Shown: positions 37,401-46,458, numbered from the stretch's first letter. The stretch is DNA of 64,000 nucleotides from Owenia fusiformis (GCA_903813345.2 CAIIXF020000004.1:26165985-26229984), one strand, 5' to 3'. Made by a program: numbers and translations. The notes: a model not told the origin generated them from the letters alone.

Positions 37401-39653
37401 ATCGCCCAAATTCTTAGCAATTTCTGTACCATTATGACTAATCAATTGCTTTAGAGATGCAAGCAGAGTCTGGTGTTTCCAACCATGTTCAGGCCAGAGT
37501 TGGACAAAGTGTCCTGAATATCCATGGTGACAATTGAGTAAACCTGAATGTAGATGCAGAGACGGTCATCGATGAAAACATTACTTAAATTATATTTCAG
37601 AGTTCCTACAACTTTCAGAGGCAAGGATTTTAGGTCTAATTTTCGGTGTGTAAGCCTACCAGCTGAAACAAGCTCAACATTACTCTGATGAGCATCTTTT
37701 ATAACAAGGAAGGTATGGGAAATCCGTGGAACCCTACTATTACCAACCCCGTAAGGGCAAGACTCCAGTCTCGGCATACGGCAAAATATATTTCACTTGG
37801 ATTGGATATTACAACAGCTCCACAATTCCAATTACATGGTGGTATTGCACAAATAACATTGGAGAGTGTTGTTTGATGTTGCCCTCATGTAACATGTATC
37901 ATATGGTACATTGTCAGACATTAAAGCTAAAAACAATCAGACAAGAAACCAATGGGACGACTCGTGAGTCATGGCTGCCTCTGAAGATGATATATTCCAG
38001 AGGGATTGAACTAATATTCATTTAGCCATGGACATTACTCGCAAAATAGCTCTCATCCTAATTGACACTAAAATATTACAATCAGTAGGTCCGGGATACT
38101 TCTTTTCCGAAAATATCAAAACTTGAAAATAATTCCTCTTCTTAGCAGGACGAAAAGTTCTAAAATGAAAAAAAAATTACATGCACCTTTAACTGCATAT
38201 CCCTGGCCACACACTTCAACGTCCTCAAAGAGCAATATCGACCCATACGGTCCACCAGGGTAACGCCCCTGCTCACAGATCCTCTATTCTCCTAAATGCA
38301 ATAACAGAGCTTGGCATGGAAGCATTGCCACACGCAGCATATTTCCCAGATAAGGCCCCACTTGATTTTGTTGTATTCGTCCCAGTGAAAAGCTTGCAAT
38401 GTATTTGGTATTTTTGAATTTTCCGAAAATATCAAAACTTGAAAATAATTCCTCTTCTTAGCAGGACGAAAAGTTCTAAAATGAAAAAAAATTACATGCA
38501 CCTTTATTTATTCTTATCCTTTAATAATGCAACATAGAAATAGTACAATTTGGAAAATCACAACTAGATTTTCATGTTATGCACCAAAGAGACCTGAGAT
38601 TAAATTTCAAGTACATGTACATAGTTTCATTTTACATGTTCATCATTGATACAAAAAAACTATTTACATATTTTTTTATCAAACCTTTTCGGGGCAGATT
38701 TAGCTACTATGGGCAACGGATCCTTTTAAATATTAATTCAAAATGTATGGCACATAACAAATGACAGGCAGAATTACTGAATCTGCAGCCACTATTACCA
38801 TTTGAATAACCCTCTAACATAAGCTTTAAATGAATACAGAAAATATTAATTTATATGCATTTCACTTTTAACCTAGAGGGACATATTTACTTGAAGATAC
38901 ATAGAGGTTCATTTTTGGATTTTGGATTAAGGCCTTTGCCCTTTTCACGTCTCATATTATAATGATCGCATTTTATTTTCAGGTGCATTTGTAATTTCTC
39001 TGGTTGTCCTAGCAATGTGCTACTGCAGAGTCTATAAGACATACCTACATATCAGCTGCAATCCATATAAATATAAGCAATACACAAATTGGGGGTAAGT
39101 ATAGTACATGATCATGTGCTTTCAAGAGAACGTCCATGATTACATGTATATCGATTGCAAGCATACGATATTGAGAGATAGTTATAATTAAAAGCAAACT
39201 CATATATGCTGGGAAAAAAGTAACCATCCATTGGCATAATATTGTTTACGAGAATTGGAAAGAATTTAGAATTGTTTGAATAACGGACAAATTATTCGCG
39301 TAATTTAACAAACACTTCAAACTTAATTTACCACCACCTAAGGATCGGTCGACTACTGAACCTTTTACAAGTAAATTCGTTATTTTACACATTTTTTAAA
39401 TTAAAAGCCATTTTAATGAAAAATCATGTTGTTGTTTCTGTTGTATATCCGTCACTCTGAATTAATTGTAATTTTTTTTTTTAAATGCTATATTTTCAGT
39501 GACTCAAGCAAGACCAGTGATAAAGATGATGTCAACAGAGACGGTATGAAACACTCCTCAGGTGACGTGTCCGACGTTGTCATGGTTACAAACAACACCA
39601 ATAACATGAGGGACCGGACTCTATTTGATGAGTTGCAACCAAGAAACATATAA
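28495..39653 (+). CDS. EGF-repeat type I transmembrane protein, complete ten-exon gene, 508 aa
   Basis: Exons 28495-28686, 29983-30086, 31419-31591, 31961-32094, 32340-32493, 34367-34600, 35496-35638, 35992-36118, 38983-39094 and 39500-39653 join in phase with GT-AG borders: 1527 bases, 508 residues. Exon 1 holds a signal peptide (MMGLLLQCALVLILSNLSLG). Exons 2-4 form an N-terminal domain I do not recognise. Then come six EGF domains: CFLNTTLCSDRGRC, SCNSSSCQNGGKC, MCNVEGLCKHGASC, NECDSTPCKHYGQC, NECLSGPCGMHGMC and PCVSFPCKNGGRC, each closed by a CxC..GxxGxxC-type motif. Exon 9 has the membrane segment (AFVISLVVLAMCYC) and exon 10 a short polar tail ending LFDELQPRNI. It is probably an adhesion or signalling protein at the cell surface. 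It lacks a recognisable DSL domain, so I do not call it Delta or Notch. Confidence 0.85.
28690..29540. other. First intron, no separate gene recognised
   Basis: ORF 28892-29152 has no splice support or family motif. An imperfect inverted repeat around 29060-29160 is possible but not convincing. Confidence 0.4.
29560..29982 (+). repeat. Three tandem pseudo-copies of EGF-gene exon 2, 138 bp unit
   Basis: Each copy begins with acceptor TTGTCTTGCAG and the sequence of the start of exon 2 (GAAACATGCAGTTCATACAG) at 29570, 29708 and 29846; the fourth, at 29983, is the real exon. The copies break off at CCAATAG and return to intron sequence (TTGTTACGTC), so they carry an acceptor but no donor, and include in-frame stops. 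Confidence 0.88.
30519..31286. mobile_element. Mariner-type MITE, about 770 bp
   Basis: The left end CAGTGCGTCCCAAAAATCGC then AACAA after a TA is mirrored by TTGTTGCGGTTTTTGGGACA then CACTG. The right TA is not preserved. It sits in the second intron of the EGF gene. A tRNA-like segment lies inside it. Confidence 0.7.
30925..30998 (+). repeat. tRNA-like SINE fragment
   Basis: GGTTGCGAGTTCGAGACGCG resembles an RNA polymerase III B box. Upstream GGCTCGCCTTAAGGCTAG and GGCGCCGTAACCACGA suggest a degenerate tRNA-like head. I do not claim a functional tRNA: no clean cloverleaf could be drawn. Confidence 0.4.
32580..33530 (+). repeat. Tandem copies of the 3' edge of EGF-gene exon 5, seven copies, alternating 137/159 bp units
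   Basis: GGCGGGAAATTCA, followed by TGTGATTGCGCAATAG and donor GTAAACA, recurs at 32601, 32760, 32897, 33056, 33193, 33352 and 33490, copying the end of the true exon (32340-32493). Spacing alternates 159 and 137, so the array grew as dimers. An upstream ATATCAG could act as an acceptor for each 40-base piece. Confidence 0.88.
33641..34322. mobile_element. Foldback element, about 680 bp, long terminal inverted repeats
   Basis: The left arm CTAGACTCCCAACAACCCGA, CATCAGTTCTGACC, GAACCACGATTCTCAC and AACAGAGATCCGTG is mirrored on the right by CACGGATCTCTGTT, GTGAGAATCGTGGTT, GGTCGGAACTGATC and GGACGTCTAG. It is inserted beside the exon-5 tandem array. ORFs 33537-33905 and 33682-33939 are chance frames. 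Confidence 0.85.
34905..35495 (+). repeat. Tandem array derived from the intron-exon edge of EGF-gene exon 7
   Basis: Units of about 70-80 bp repeat CATAAACTGTGTATATATTG, TAGGGTAGGGGG and AACATGTACAATGAACATAG. At 35367-35440 a longer copy includes CTACGGGGGCATAAAGTGTG and the start of the EGF coding segment, but with changed bases before the real exon at 35496. Confidence 0.8.
36878..37260 (+). pseudogene. DDE transposase relic (Harbinger/PIF-like or related)
   Basis: One frame reads VPDDAAIIILDGTYLYIKKN then GNYTFLR, resembling the first-aspartate region of DDE_Tnp_4-type transposases (xLDGTYxYI). Further on, a segment reading DRRFRDVCKF resembles the second-aspartate DRGFRD motif. Stops and frameshifts separate them. 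It lies in the eighth intron of the EGF gene. Confidence 0.5.
37680..38030 (+). other. Open segment of unknown nature
   Basis: ORF 37726-38025 (99 codons, FTWIGYYNSSTIPITWWYC) has unusually Trp/Tyr/Cys-rich content and no family I recognise. It may be a transposon remnant between the DDE relic and the duplicated segment at 38105. Confidence 0.25.
38105..38505 (+). mobile_element. Mariner transposase fragment between 75-85 bp direct repeats
   Basis: The segment CCGAAAATATCAAAACTTGA..CAGGACGAAAAGTTC..AAATTACATGCACCTTT occurs at 38117-38194 and 38429-38504. Between them, 38195-38400 is a mariner relic on the plus strand (VHQG-NAPAHRSSIL, LPHAAYFPDKAPLDFVVF) like the one at 16533-17560. Confidence 0.7.
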
Positions 39654-40510
39654 TCTCTCATTAACGGAACATCATGGAAACTACTGTTAAACTAGAAAGC
39701 TTTAGAATAGTACTGTCTGCATTTTTAACGTTACTGGGCGAGCATTAATCGTCCGATTGACATTGGGAGTATTTATTATCAAAAGGCGTAGCTAGGATGT
39801 AAAATAAGGCGAGGCAAATTTGAATTTAACATTATACTATTGGATTTAATTCAAAAGTTTGGCAAAAAAATGCCTGCACTGATTTTTCTGTATATTTTGG
39901 CAAGGCTCTGTTCTTGCCCGCCTCGTACCAGGCTACGCGTATAATATCTGCAATTCTTTCTTGATTCTTGATGACTTAATTGATTGTTTGTTATTCGATA
40001 AAGTGAAAAATGCCTCTCATTAAAATATTACACTCTGGTCATCCTGCAGTACGTTTTGAACTCCTAATGTAGGATCAAGATGAAAACTGACTGAGTTTTA
40101 TTATATCTATTTGATCTCATTTGATTTTATATAGTATAAACCTGTGGGAATGGGTATATAAATTATAATAAGGTTGGTTTATTTGTTTGTTTTTTATGTT
40201 TTTAAGTATTTGTTGTTTTTTGTAAATATATTTGAGATACGTGTGTGGAGGATGTTAATAAACTAATTTAATAAAAATAAGCCTACCTGAAAATCTAGAA
40301 AATATAAATCCGTTTGATCAACGCAAGCACTAAATTAAGCTAATATTGGCATTTTTATTCTCAATGTATGGATGTTGGGGGTTTATATATTTGATTAGAT
40401 GTGATTAACCAACCGACCTATTTGGTGAGTGATTGTTAATTTTGCATACTTTTTTTTATTTGACATGTACATGGCATATAAAAAATGAAGAATAAAGTTA
40501 TGAATTAAAG
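39654..40510 (+). other. Probable 3' UTR of the EGF-domain gene
   Basis: Non-coding sequence after the stop, with possible polyadenylation signals AATAAA near 40258 and 40493 (GAAGAATAAAGTTATG). Which one is used cannot be told from sequence. Confidence 0.45.
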
Positions 40511-41169
40511 TAAAGATGTATTGTGTGGAATACTATTCATGATCCAGTGATTGTAATGCTTCGAGAGAGTAACGATCAGAAGAATATGTAAAGGAAGTCA
40601 GAAAAGTAGAACTAGACAATACATTTCTGATTAAATTAAGGGGTTAAATGAAAACCTTGATCACATGTAGAATAAGTTGAAGGTCCCTCCTCTCTCTAGT
40701 CCAGAGACTAGTCATACAAACCACAGAAGAAAGTACGGGGGAAAACAGGTATAGTAAAATGTATAAGAAATTATAATGACGAGGGACATCGTAAAAATAA
40801 TATCATACTGTGTAATATTCCAAAGAACTGGCTAACAAGATCAAATAAGGTTGAAAAAAGGGCAACGGGTCTATTCAAGAATGGTTTAGACATTGAAGAT
40901 ATGAGCATTGAGAAACCCCATCGACTATAGTAAAGTAAAAATAGGGCCTCTTTAATGACACTAACTCACTAACGACAAAACATAAAATTCTCACGAAAGC
41001 CAAACAACTTTGGGATAGGGGGAACAATCTAGGAACATCCATATAAACCCCTATATAATCCCGCTGGAGAAAGCTGAATCGTATAAACCACAAGAAGCTA
41101 CAAAGATCTAGGACTCGAAATGACAACAATTAGAAAGGGAAATTAATACTCAGTCATTCCAGATAGTAA

Positions 41170-41560
41170 TGCATTTTGCATAAATATCTAAATCGATGCA
41201 TACTGGTTTTCGGACCAGTTAACTCTTTTTGGTGTTTTTCATTTGAACAATATAATGGTATTTTGGGAGAGCAAAGCAAACCACACGTTGTTGGCTCGGC
41301 AATATGGCAACCCTCACGTGTGAAAAACGGCCGATGGGTCCTCCTGCTTAAGGACAATGTGAGAGGGGTCAGTGTTAAATGCAGTCTGTCATTCATACAG
41401 CTGATGTTGTCAGCGTAACAAATGCTTTGGTCTGAGAATACTAAAGAAAAAGATACTTCACCATATAATATAAGACAAGACAAGAGCTTTAAGCTGAACT
41501 ATGAAATGAAAAGGAATATATATTAAAAGTATAAGTATTATTAAAGAAACTAAAGAACAA
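41170..41560 (+). repeat. Multi-copy segment, related to 49310-49690
   Basis: ACCAGTTAACTCTTTTTGGT, ATAATGGTATTTTGGGA and GACAAGAGCTTTAAGCTGAA then CTATGAAATGAAAAGGAA are matched, in a different order, at 49310-49690. ORF 41176-41418 is not conserved in the second copy, so I do not call a gene. Confidence 0.6.
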
Positions 41561-42706
41561 ATGGCTGCACCAAAAGTCGAGAGTTTCTATATTTCCGAGA
41601 GGGCGCTCACAAACCTACTAGACCATATGCCGATGCTTTTGGAACGTATGGATGTTACCCTTTCCCCCGCTCACTCATCGCAGGAATGGCTTGCGCCAAA
41701 AAAACAAAAAACAAAAAGTGGGGAAGCGCCCTTCCAGCTCTTTAACAGGACCTCAGCGCCCTTCCAGCTCATTAACAGGACCTCAGCGCCCTTCCCCTCA
41801 AGACCCTTGATCGGACCTCCTGAAAAGAATAGCTGGGTGGAAAAACCCATTACAGTAAGTTGATTTTCGTTAATTTTATTACTTTAGAATGATACATTTT
41901 TCATAATTCTATACTGAGTACTTAAAAATAACTTCGTGATAAAGTTTACTTTTAGTTTGTTGTACTGAGTAAAAAAAATCGAGGGTCCGAATGGTGTTTA
42001 TAAATGGTAAACTGTCATACTCTTAATTGTATTATATTTTTCTGTTAGGAAAGACGCGATTAGTTTAAATTTAAGGTATCTTAGTACTCAACAGAAAATG
42101 ATGAATACTGCTGAAACGAAAAAAAAACATAAAAAATGGCGGTCATGAAAAGTAAAATATCAAACACAATTTCGTATGTTTCGAATTTATTTCGTTACCA
42201 TAAAGCTTTGCTTTTAGTTATTTTTCAGGCTGAAAAAAAAACATTTGAAAAAACTGAAACTTTCTTTTTTCAGTTGCAGTTACTAACGGACACAACACCC
42301 GGTAGCTCTAGCAGTAGCTCGGAGGACCTACCAAACATATTACCGTTACTTCCTGAAATTGAATCGAGAAAGGAGAACTCGGGAGACAAGAGTAAAGACT
42401 CGTGGAAATCGATGAGTGTAATACCATAGTTAGTGGTGCATGTATTCTAAAAATGAAGTAAGATTCGATATATAATTCTTTCATCGTTACTAACATTGTA
42501 TACTAGCGATAATAAATTTTAAAAAAGGATTTACTTCAGACGCTCCTGTTTAGTTATTGCACATTCCGACAATAATTTGAATTTCTTTTAAAAAATATAT
42601 TGTGTTAACATGCGTATCTCGTTAGGGTATATTTTGTTTATGTATTATCTTTTAAAAAAATCTTATATCAGGATTTTGATATGAGCGGTGTAGAAGAGAT
42701 GATCGC
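41561..42706 (+). CDS. Unidentified spliced multi-copy gene, family 1 copy A (three exons, interrupted)
   Basis: Proposed exons: 41561-41857 (starts MAAPKVESFYISERALTNLL; ends at AATTACA-type donor GTAAGT), about 42274-42420 (LTDTTPGSSSSSSEDLPNIL; donor GTAATA) and 42670 onward (DFDMSGVEEMIAAI). All borders are phase 0. The first exon carries a direct repeat (FNRTSAPFQ, INRTSAPFP). The third exon is cut after about 14 codons by a jump to a 3' tail (AAATGCAGAAATAACT) and then by the LTR at 42744. Fragments recur at 48730-49145, 61357-61501, 61731-61985 and 63300-63560. I see no known domain. Its proximity to polymerase fragments suggests it belongs to a virus-like or Polinton-like element, but that is inference. 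Confidence 0.5.
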
Positions 42707-42743
42707 CGCAATACAAAAATGCAGAAATAACTTCAAAGTATTG

Positions 42744-43448
42744 TAACGGAAATGCCGTTTATTGTCTCCATACAGTGGATATTCCTGGTGAAGTAAATAA
42801 TGGGGGGGGGCAGGCCATTAGTTAAGTTTAGTCCAGTAAGGTTATTTTGTGCAAGATGATACAAACTTGGGAGTGACATGAAATTTTCCACTACATTAAG
42901 CAACCCTTTTAGTAAGAACATACATTTTTTAATGGAGTTATGTAGTTTTTAGATTGTTATCAGTTGATACGGGATATAATTACATGTACTGTACCAGTCA
43001 CTCCCATGATTGTATCATCAATAATAAGTCCTGACACTTGAGGGCACTTGTCAATCAGAAACAAATTTGGAAGTTGGGGTCCTATCCCAGAGTCAGGATT
43101 TGGTCATGTGATTATGTGGGTGGGATTGTATCTGGCATTTTATGGACTTGGTCGGGTTGATGTGATGAACTAAAAAAAGTGTAGATTCAATCATACTGTA
43201 TCATACTTAGGTATAGGAAACTTTAACTCAACACTTCTTTCATCTTACATTTATTTAATCACAGAAGTAGGTGTTAAATTACACGTAGACAACGTAACTC
43301 ATTATTTACAATATTTAATAGACTAAAATATATATTGCATAATTTGATATTAAATACTCAAGCTACATACTAAATCTAAACTCATTATTTTTAAAGACAG
43401 TGAATGAGATTAAGACCACATTTTAATAGTTTCATATTGTAGTTTCGA
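42744..43448 (+). repeat. Left long terminal repeat, shortened copy
   Basis: Starts TGTAACGGAAATGCCGTTTA, ends near GTAGTTTCG, and matches 46459-48399 in direct orientation at both ends. It lacks about 1.2 kb present in the right copy; the join falls at GTGGGTGGGA/TTGTATCTGG near 43126. Confidence 0.8.
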
Positions 43449-43769
43449 TTTGAAGAACTCACAGATAATCATTTGATCTGTTATACATGTATTCAAGTTT
43501 GGTACCATAATAAACATTTGCTATATGATTATTGACTTAAACTCCTATTCTGTTGCATTAGTAAGTCTACAGAGCTCAAGACACAATCCGCTTAAGATCT
43601 ATGTAAACCATTTCTATTAATGAACGGTACTTTAATTAAGTCTTAATTGAGCTTGAATTTGTCCTCAGATGAAGAGCGTTTTCGTTTACTTTAAACATTC
43701 CAAATAAGCGCAAAAATCCACATTAGTGTAATTATAAATTATTTCAACTCATGCCTACCCATGCCCTGA

Positions 43770-44013
43770 AGGTGATTACATCTTGGAGACCGATGCCAGC
43801 AAAACTGCAATGGGCGCCGTTCTTTCCCAGAATTTTTTGCTTCGAAGCAACAGGAGGAGGAGAAAGTGTTGTCTTACGCTAGCAAGGTGTTCAGCTCAGC
43901 AGAACGAAACTACTATACCACTCGTAGGGAACTGTTGGCCGTGGTGACTTTCGTCGAACACTTTAGACAACATCTCTATGGACAGGAATTCCTGATACGC
44001 ACTGACCATGGTT
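43770..44013 (+). pseudogene. Retrotransposon RNase H fragment
   Basis: Encodes ILETDASKTAMGAVLSQ then, after a frameshift near 43835, VLSYASKVFSSAERNYYTTR and RRELLAVVTFVEHFR. These are the Ty3/gypsy RNase H signature with first catalytic Asp in TDAS and Glu in the REL motif. It ends at RTDHG, then jumps into integrase sequence at 44013, which implies an internal deletion. Confidence 0.85.
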
Positions 44014-44470
44014 GGACAAGAATGGGGTATTGTGCCTGAAATGGATGAGGAATGTTGGTTCTTTTAAACCACTACTAATGATCCCAAAAGAAACACGATC
44101 CATGATGGTACAAGAAGCCCATAAAGGTTATACTGGTGGCCACTTGGGAATGCGCAAGACTCTTGGTACACTCAATGATACAGTCTACTGGCCTAATATG
44201 ACAGAAGATGCCACACGTCATATTCGAGCCTGTGAGATGTGTGCAAAATACAATGGCACTCAGAAACACCCCAGAGGTAGTCTTCAACATGTGCCAGTGA
44301 CCCAACCAATGGAAAGAGTGACTTTGGGTGTCCTTTGGCCATTTCCGGTATCCAACCAGGGTAACAAAGTAATTGCCGTAGTCGGTGATTATTTCACGAA
44401 ATGGGGTGAAGCATTTCCTCTCCTAAATCAGGAGGCAACCACGGTGGCCAGGGCAATGGTGGAGAACTAA
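44012..44470 (+). pseudogene. Gypsy integrase fragment (zinc-binding region and start of catalytic core)
   Basis: 152 codons. The HHCC zinc-binding region is visible: His pair in HKGYTGGHLG, then YWPNM and Cys pair in CEMCAKYNG. The core begins at TLGVLWPFPVS, where the first catalytic Asp of the usual D-x-x-GP motif is replaced by Gly. The DYFTKW motif with the second Asp is present. The frame stops at 44470 before the catalytic Glu, so the product would be inactive. Confidence 0.85.
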
Positions 44471-44722
44471 GTAACAGGAATGCACAGCAAGAAGGGCGGC
44501 CAGTACGTACACGGAGACTCCCAGATCGCTATATCCCCAGAGAAGGGTAAATGATAACTATCTGTTATTGTTGATTGTAGATGGCATCAAGTGGAAAAAA
44601 CAGAACCCAAGAGTACGAGGAGTGTGGGGAAAAATCTAATTCCAGCTTGACGCATGTGATTAGCCTCGCTTCTATCCATTGGATATGAAGCCCCCCACAC
44701 CTCTCGGCGAACCAGTCTCAGC

Positions 44723-45277
44723 ATGAGTAATGCTGAAGAACCGTTTCGACCTCACCAAGTCTCTACTCCAAAGCCAGTAGAACCAAGAAATAAGTATCAC
44801 TTTACAACTCTTTTTGAGCCAGCTGGAGCCACTATGCCATTCTTTACAGAGAACTGGGCATATTCTGCAAAGTTGGGAAAATTATTCGCTAGATTAGGAA
44901 CGCCGGTTCCAGTTTCCTTCTTTGCAGATGACATATTTCCCAGGGGCACGGTGCTCCGAGCAAAAGCCTATTATTTGGGACCCCATCACACACTTGTGAC
45001 TAGAAATATTGGCAACTTACCACCTACTGAGAGAGTTAAGCCGGACGCAGCTCACTGGGTCAGATGTGCACATCCAGAGTCCAGGTATAGGCACGACGCT
45101 TATGGGCCAAGTGTCGTGATTCCATATTTTCCAAAGGTTGAAAGCAAAACGTTTCAATATGAGTTTCTCTTTGCATATGGGCTTCGGCCATCTGATAACA
45201 TGCGCCATTTCCCCGTGGAGCTGGTATTCACCTTAGAGGGGGCTCAACAGCAGATGTGGGGTATGACCAGTGATTGA
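44723..45277 (+). CDS. p53-family DNA-binding domain ORF inside the LTR element
   Basis: 184 codons, intronless. Residues about 45-80 (YSAKLGKLFARLGTPVPV, then PRGTVLRAKAYY) align with the p53 core strands around the YSPxLNKxFCQLAKTCPV and PPGTxVRAMAIY regions. Later HWVRCAHPESRYRHD and SVVIPYFP match the HLIRVEGN..Y..D and SVVVPYEPP regions, and PVELVFTLE matches the PILTIITLE strand. The four zinc ligands of classical p53 (Cys, His, Cys, Cys) are not conserved here (NIGNLPPTE and AYGLRPSDNMRH segments). The frame ends at 45277, just where the last core strand and helix should follow. It sits between integrase and polypurine tract, the place where retroelements carry extra genes. Start is the first Met; 60 upstream bases are also open. 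Confidence 0.82.
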   Translation: MSNAEEPFRPHQVSTPKPVEPRNKYHFTTLFEPAGATMPFFTENWAYSAKLGKLFARLGTPVPVSFFADDIFPRGTVLRAKAYYLGPHHTLVTRNIGNLPPTERVKPDAAHWVRCAHPESRYRHDAYGPSVVIPYFPKVESKTFQYEFLFAYGLRPSDNMRHFPVELVFTLEGAQQQMWGMTSD

Positions 45278-45278
45278 G

Positions 45279-45506
45279 GTCATGATTGTTGATCATCCTG
45301 GGCAGGTCAGAGCCCACGAAGAGCACCTTCACGATTCTAAGGTGAAGAAACAATTAAGAACTGCCATCAAACAGGAAATGGAGAAAAAGAATCAACCCCT
45401 TACTGACCCCGAAGAGCAGGGCTATACCATCGTAGTAAGAGGGGCTAACAACTTCAAGGTCCTGAAGAGACTGAGGGATGCCCTTGAACTCAAAGAGTCT
45501 GTGTGA
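45279..45506 (+). CDS. p53-family C-terminal part: end of core domain and tetramerization domain
   Basis: Continues the p53 fold in a shifted frame: IEVMIVDHPGQVRAHEEH corresponds to the FEVRVCACPGRDRRTEEE segment, with the DNA-contact Arg and Cys positions changed. Then comes GYTIVVRGANNFKVLKRLRD with ALELK, a clear match to the p53 tetramerization domain pattern (Y-T-L-x-I-RG...F..L..L..ALELK). The stop is at 45504-45506. The preceding ORF ends at 45277, so one base change separates the two halves. This could be a dead frameshift, a recoding site or an assembly error. A Lys-rich linker (QEMEKKNQ) lies between the domains. Confidence 0.8.
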   Translation, partial: VMIVDHPGQVRAHEEHLHDSKVKKQLRTAIKQEMEKKNQPLTDPEEQGYTIVVRGANNFKVLKRLRDALELKESV

Positions 45507-45855
45507 TGCTGGGAAACCCCTTAGACAGGCTGACAAGGATGGACCTTCCAACTGAAGACTGTGCAGCTTGAACTCCTTTCATATAAATGGCTAAGTTTCC
45601 TTATTTCTTCTAACACTGCATGCTAGTTTAGTTGTGGTAATTGCTAATATTGATGTAACTTATTTTCAATGCTAAAATGATTACAAATACTTAATGTTAA
45701 TTCAAACGTCGTTAGAATATAGGTAAAATTAAGATACAATGATAATGGTTGAAATAGCTCTTTAATGAGGGATTATGTATTCATCGTTATGCTGGCACTT
45801 GACACTGTTCTTATTTTTAAATTTTTTTTAAAGTGTTATTTATTTTCGTTATAGA

Positions 45856-46410
45856 ATGGCTGGACCCTACCAACTCAATCCTTTGAGTCTCTCAACTGCC
45901 ATAAGCTCTCTTCCAAGGTCACCCTGCGCTGTTTATAGTAGTTCGGTGGGACACAGTCTGGCACTCTCCCACTACAGTTATATGGAAGGGGATAGCAGTT
46001 CTATTGCCGATTCACAAACATCTGCCTCAGAAATATCAACATCATCCGTTGTTTCATCACTAGAAAAGGCCAGAGCAAAAGATCTACAGGAATTAGACCA
46101 ACTGTTAGAAACCACCCTTAATTACTACATAAAGCCTCATGAACGGCACTTCCTCTATAAGCTAAGCCCTCAAGGGTTAAGAAATAAATTAAGAGGAGTG
46201 CCGAAAGCACTAATAAACAGTCTGCTGTGGGAACGACAAGAACAAGTGAAAGCAGCTAGTTGTATGAGGAGAATGACACGCCCAAAAGGGCAATCTAAAT
46301 TAAAAGAGACAGAGGCCACAATACAGGACTTGGAACAAAGGCTAGCATTTGTCTCAGGGAGGACTGATGTGTTGGCCAAGGTGGCGGAGAGCTATGGACA
46401 TCCAGTGTAA
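45856..46410 (+). CDS. Unidentified ORF downstream of the p53-family gene
   Basis: 184 codons, intronless, ending 50 bases before the right LTR. N-terminal half is Ser-rich (SSVGHSLALSHYSYMEGDSS). From about residue 75 it is likely helical: LDQLLETTLNYYIKPHERHF, then LWERQEQVKAASCMRRMTRP and a C-terminal coiled-coil-like KLKETEATIQDLEQRLAFV. No domain recognised. It may be a second cargo gene or a displaced gag-like or env-position protein. Confidence 0.5.
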   Translation: MAGPYQLNPLSLSTAISSLPRSPCAVYSSSVGHSLALSHYSYMEGDSSSIADSQTSASEISTSSVVSSLEKARAKDLQELDQLLETTLNYYIKPHERHFLYKLSPQGLRNKLRGVPKALINSLLWERQEQVKAASCMRRMTRPKGQSKLKETEATIQDLEQRLAFVSGRTDVLAKVAESYGHPV

Positions 46411-46446
46411 TAGACTAAAAACGCCGATCCAGGGGTATCGGCTATA

Positions 46447-46458
46447 TGGAGGGGGGTA
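46447..46458 (+). promoter_or_regulatory. Polypurine tract
   Basis: GGAGGGGGGTAA directly abuts the first base of the right LTR (TGTAACGG), the standard plus-strand primer position of LTR retrotransposons. Confidence 0.7.

Noticed and set aside
28495-39653. Calling the EGF gene Delta, Jagged or Notch
   Set aside because: No DSL domain, ankyrin repeats or LNR motifs are visible.
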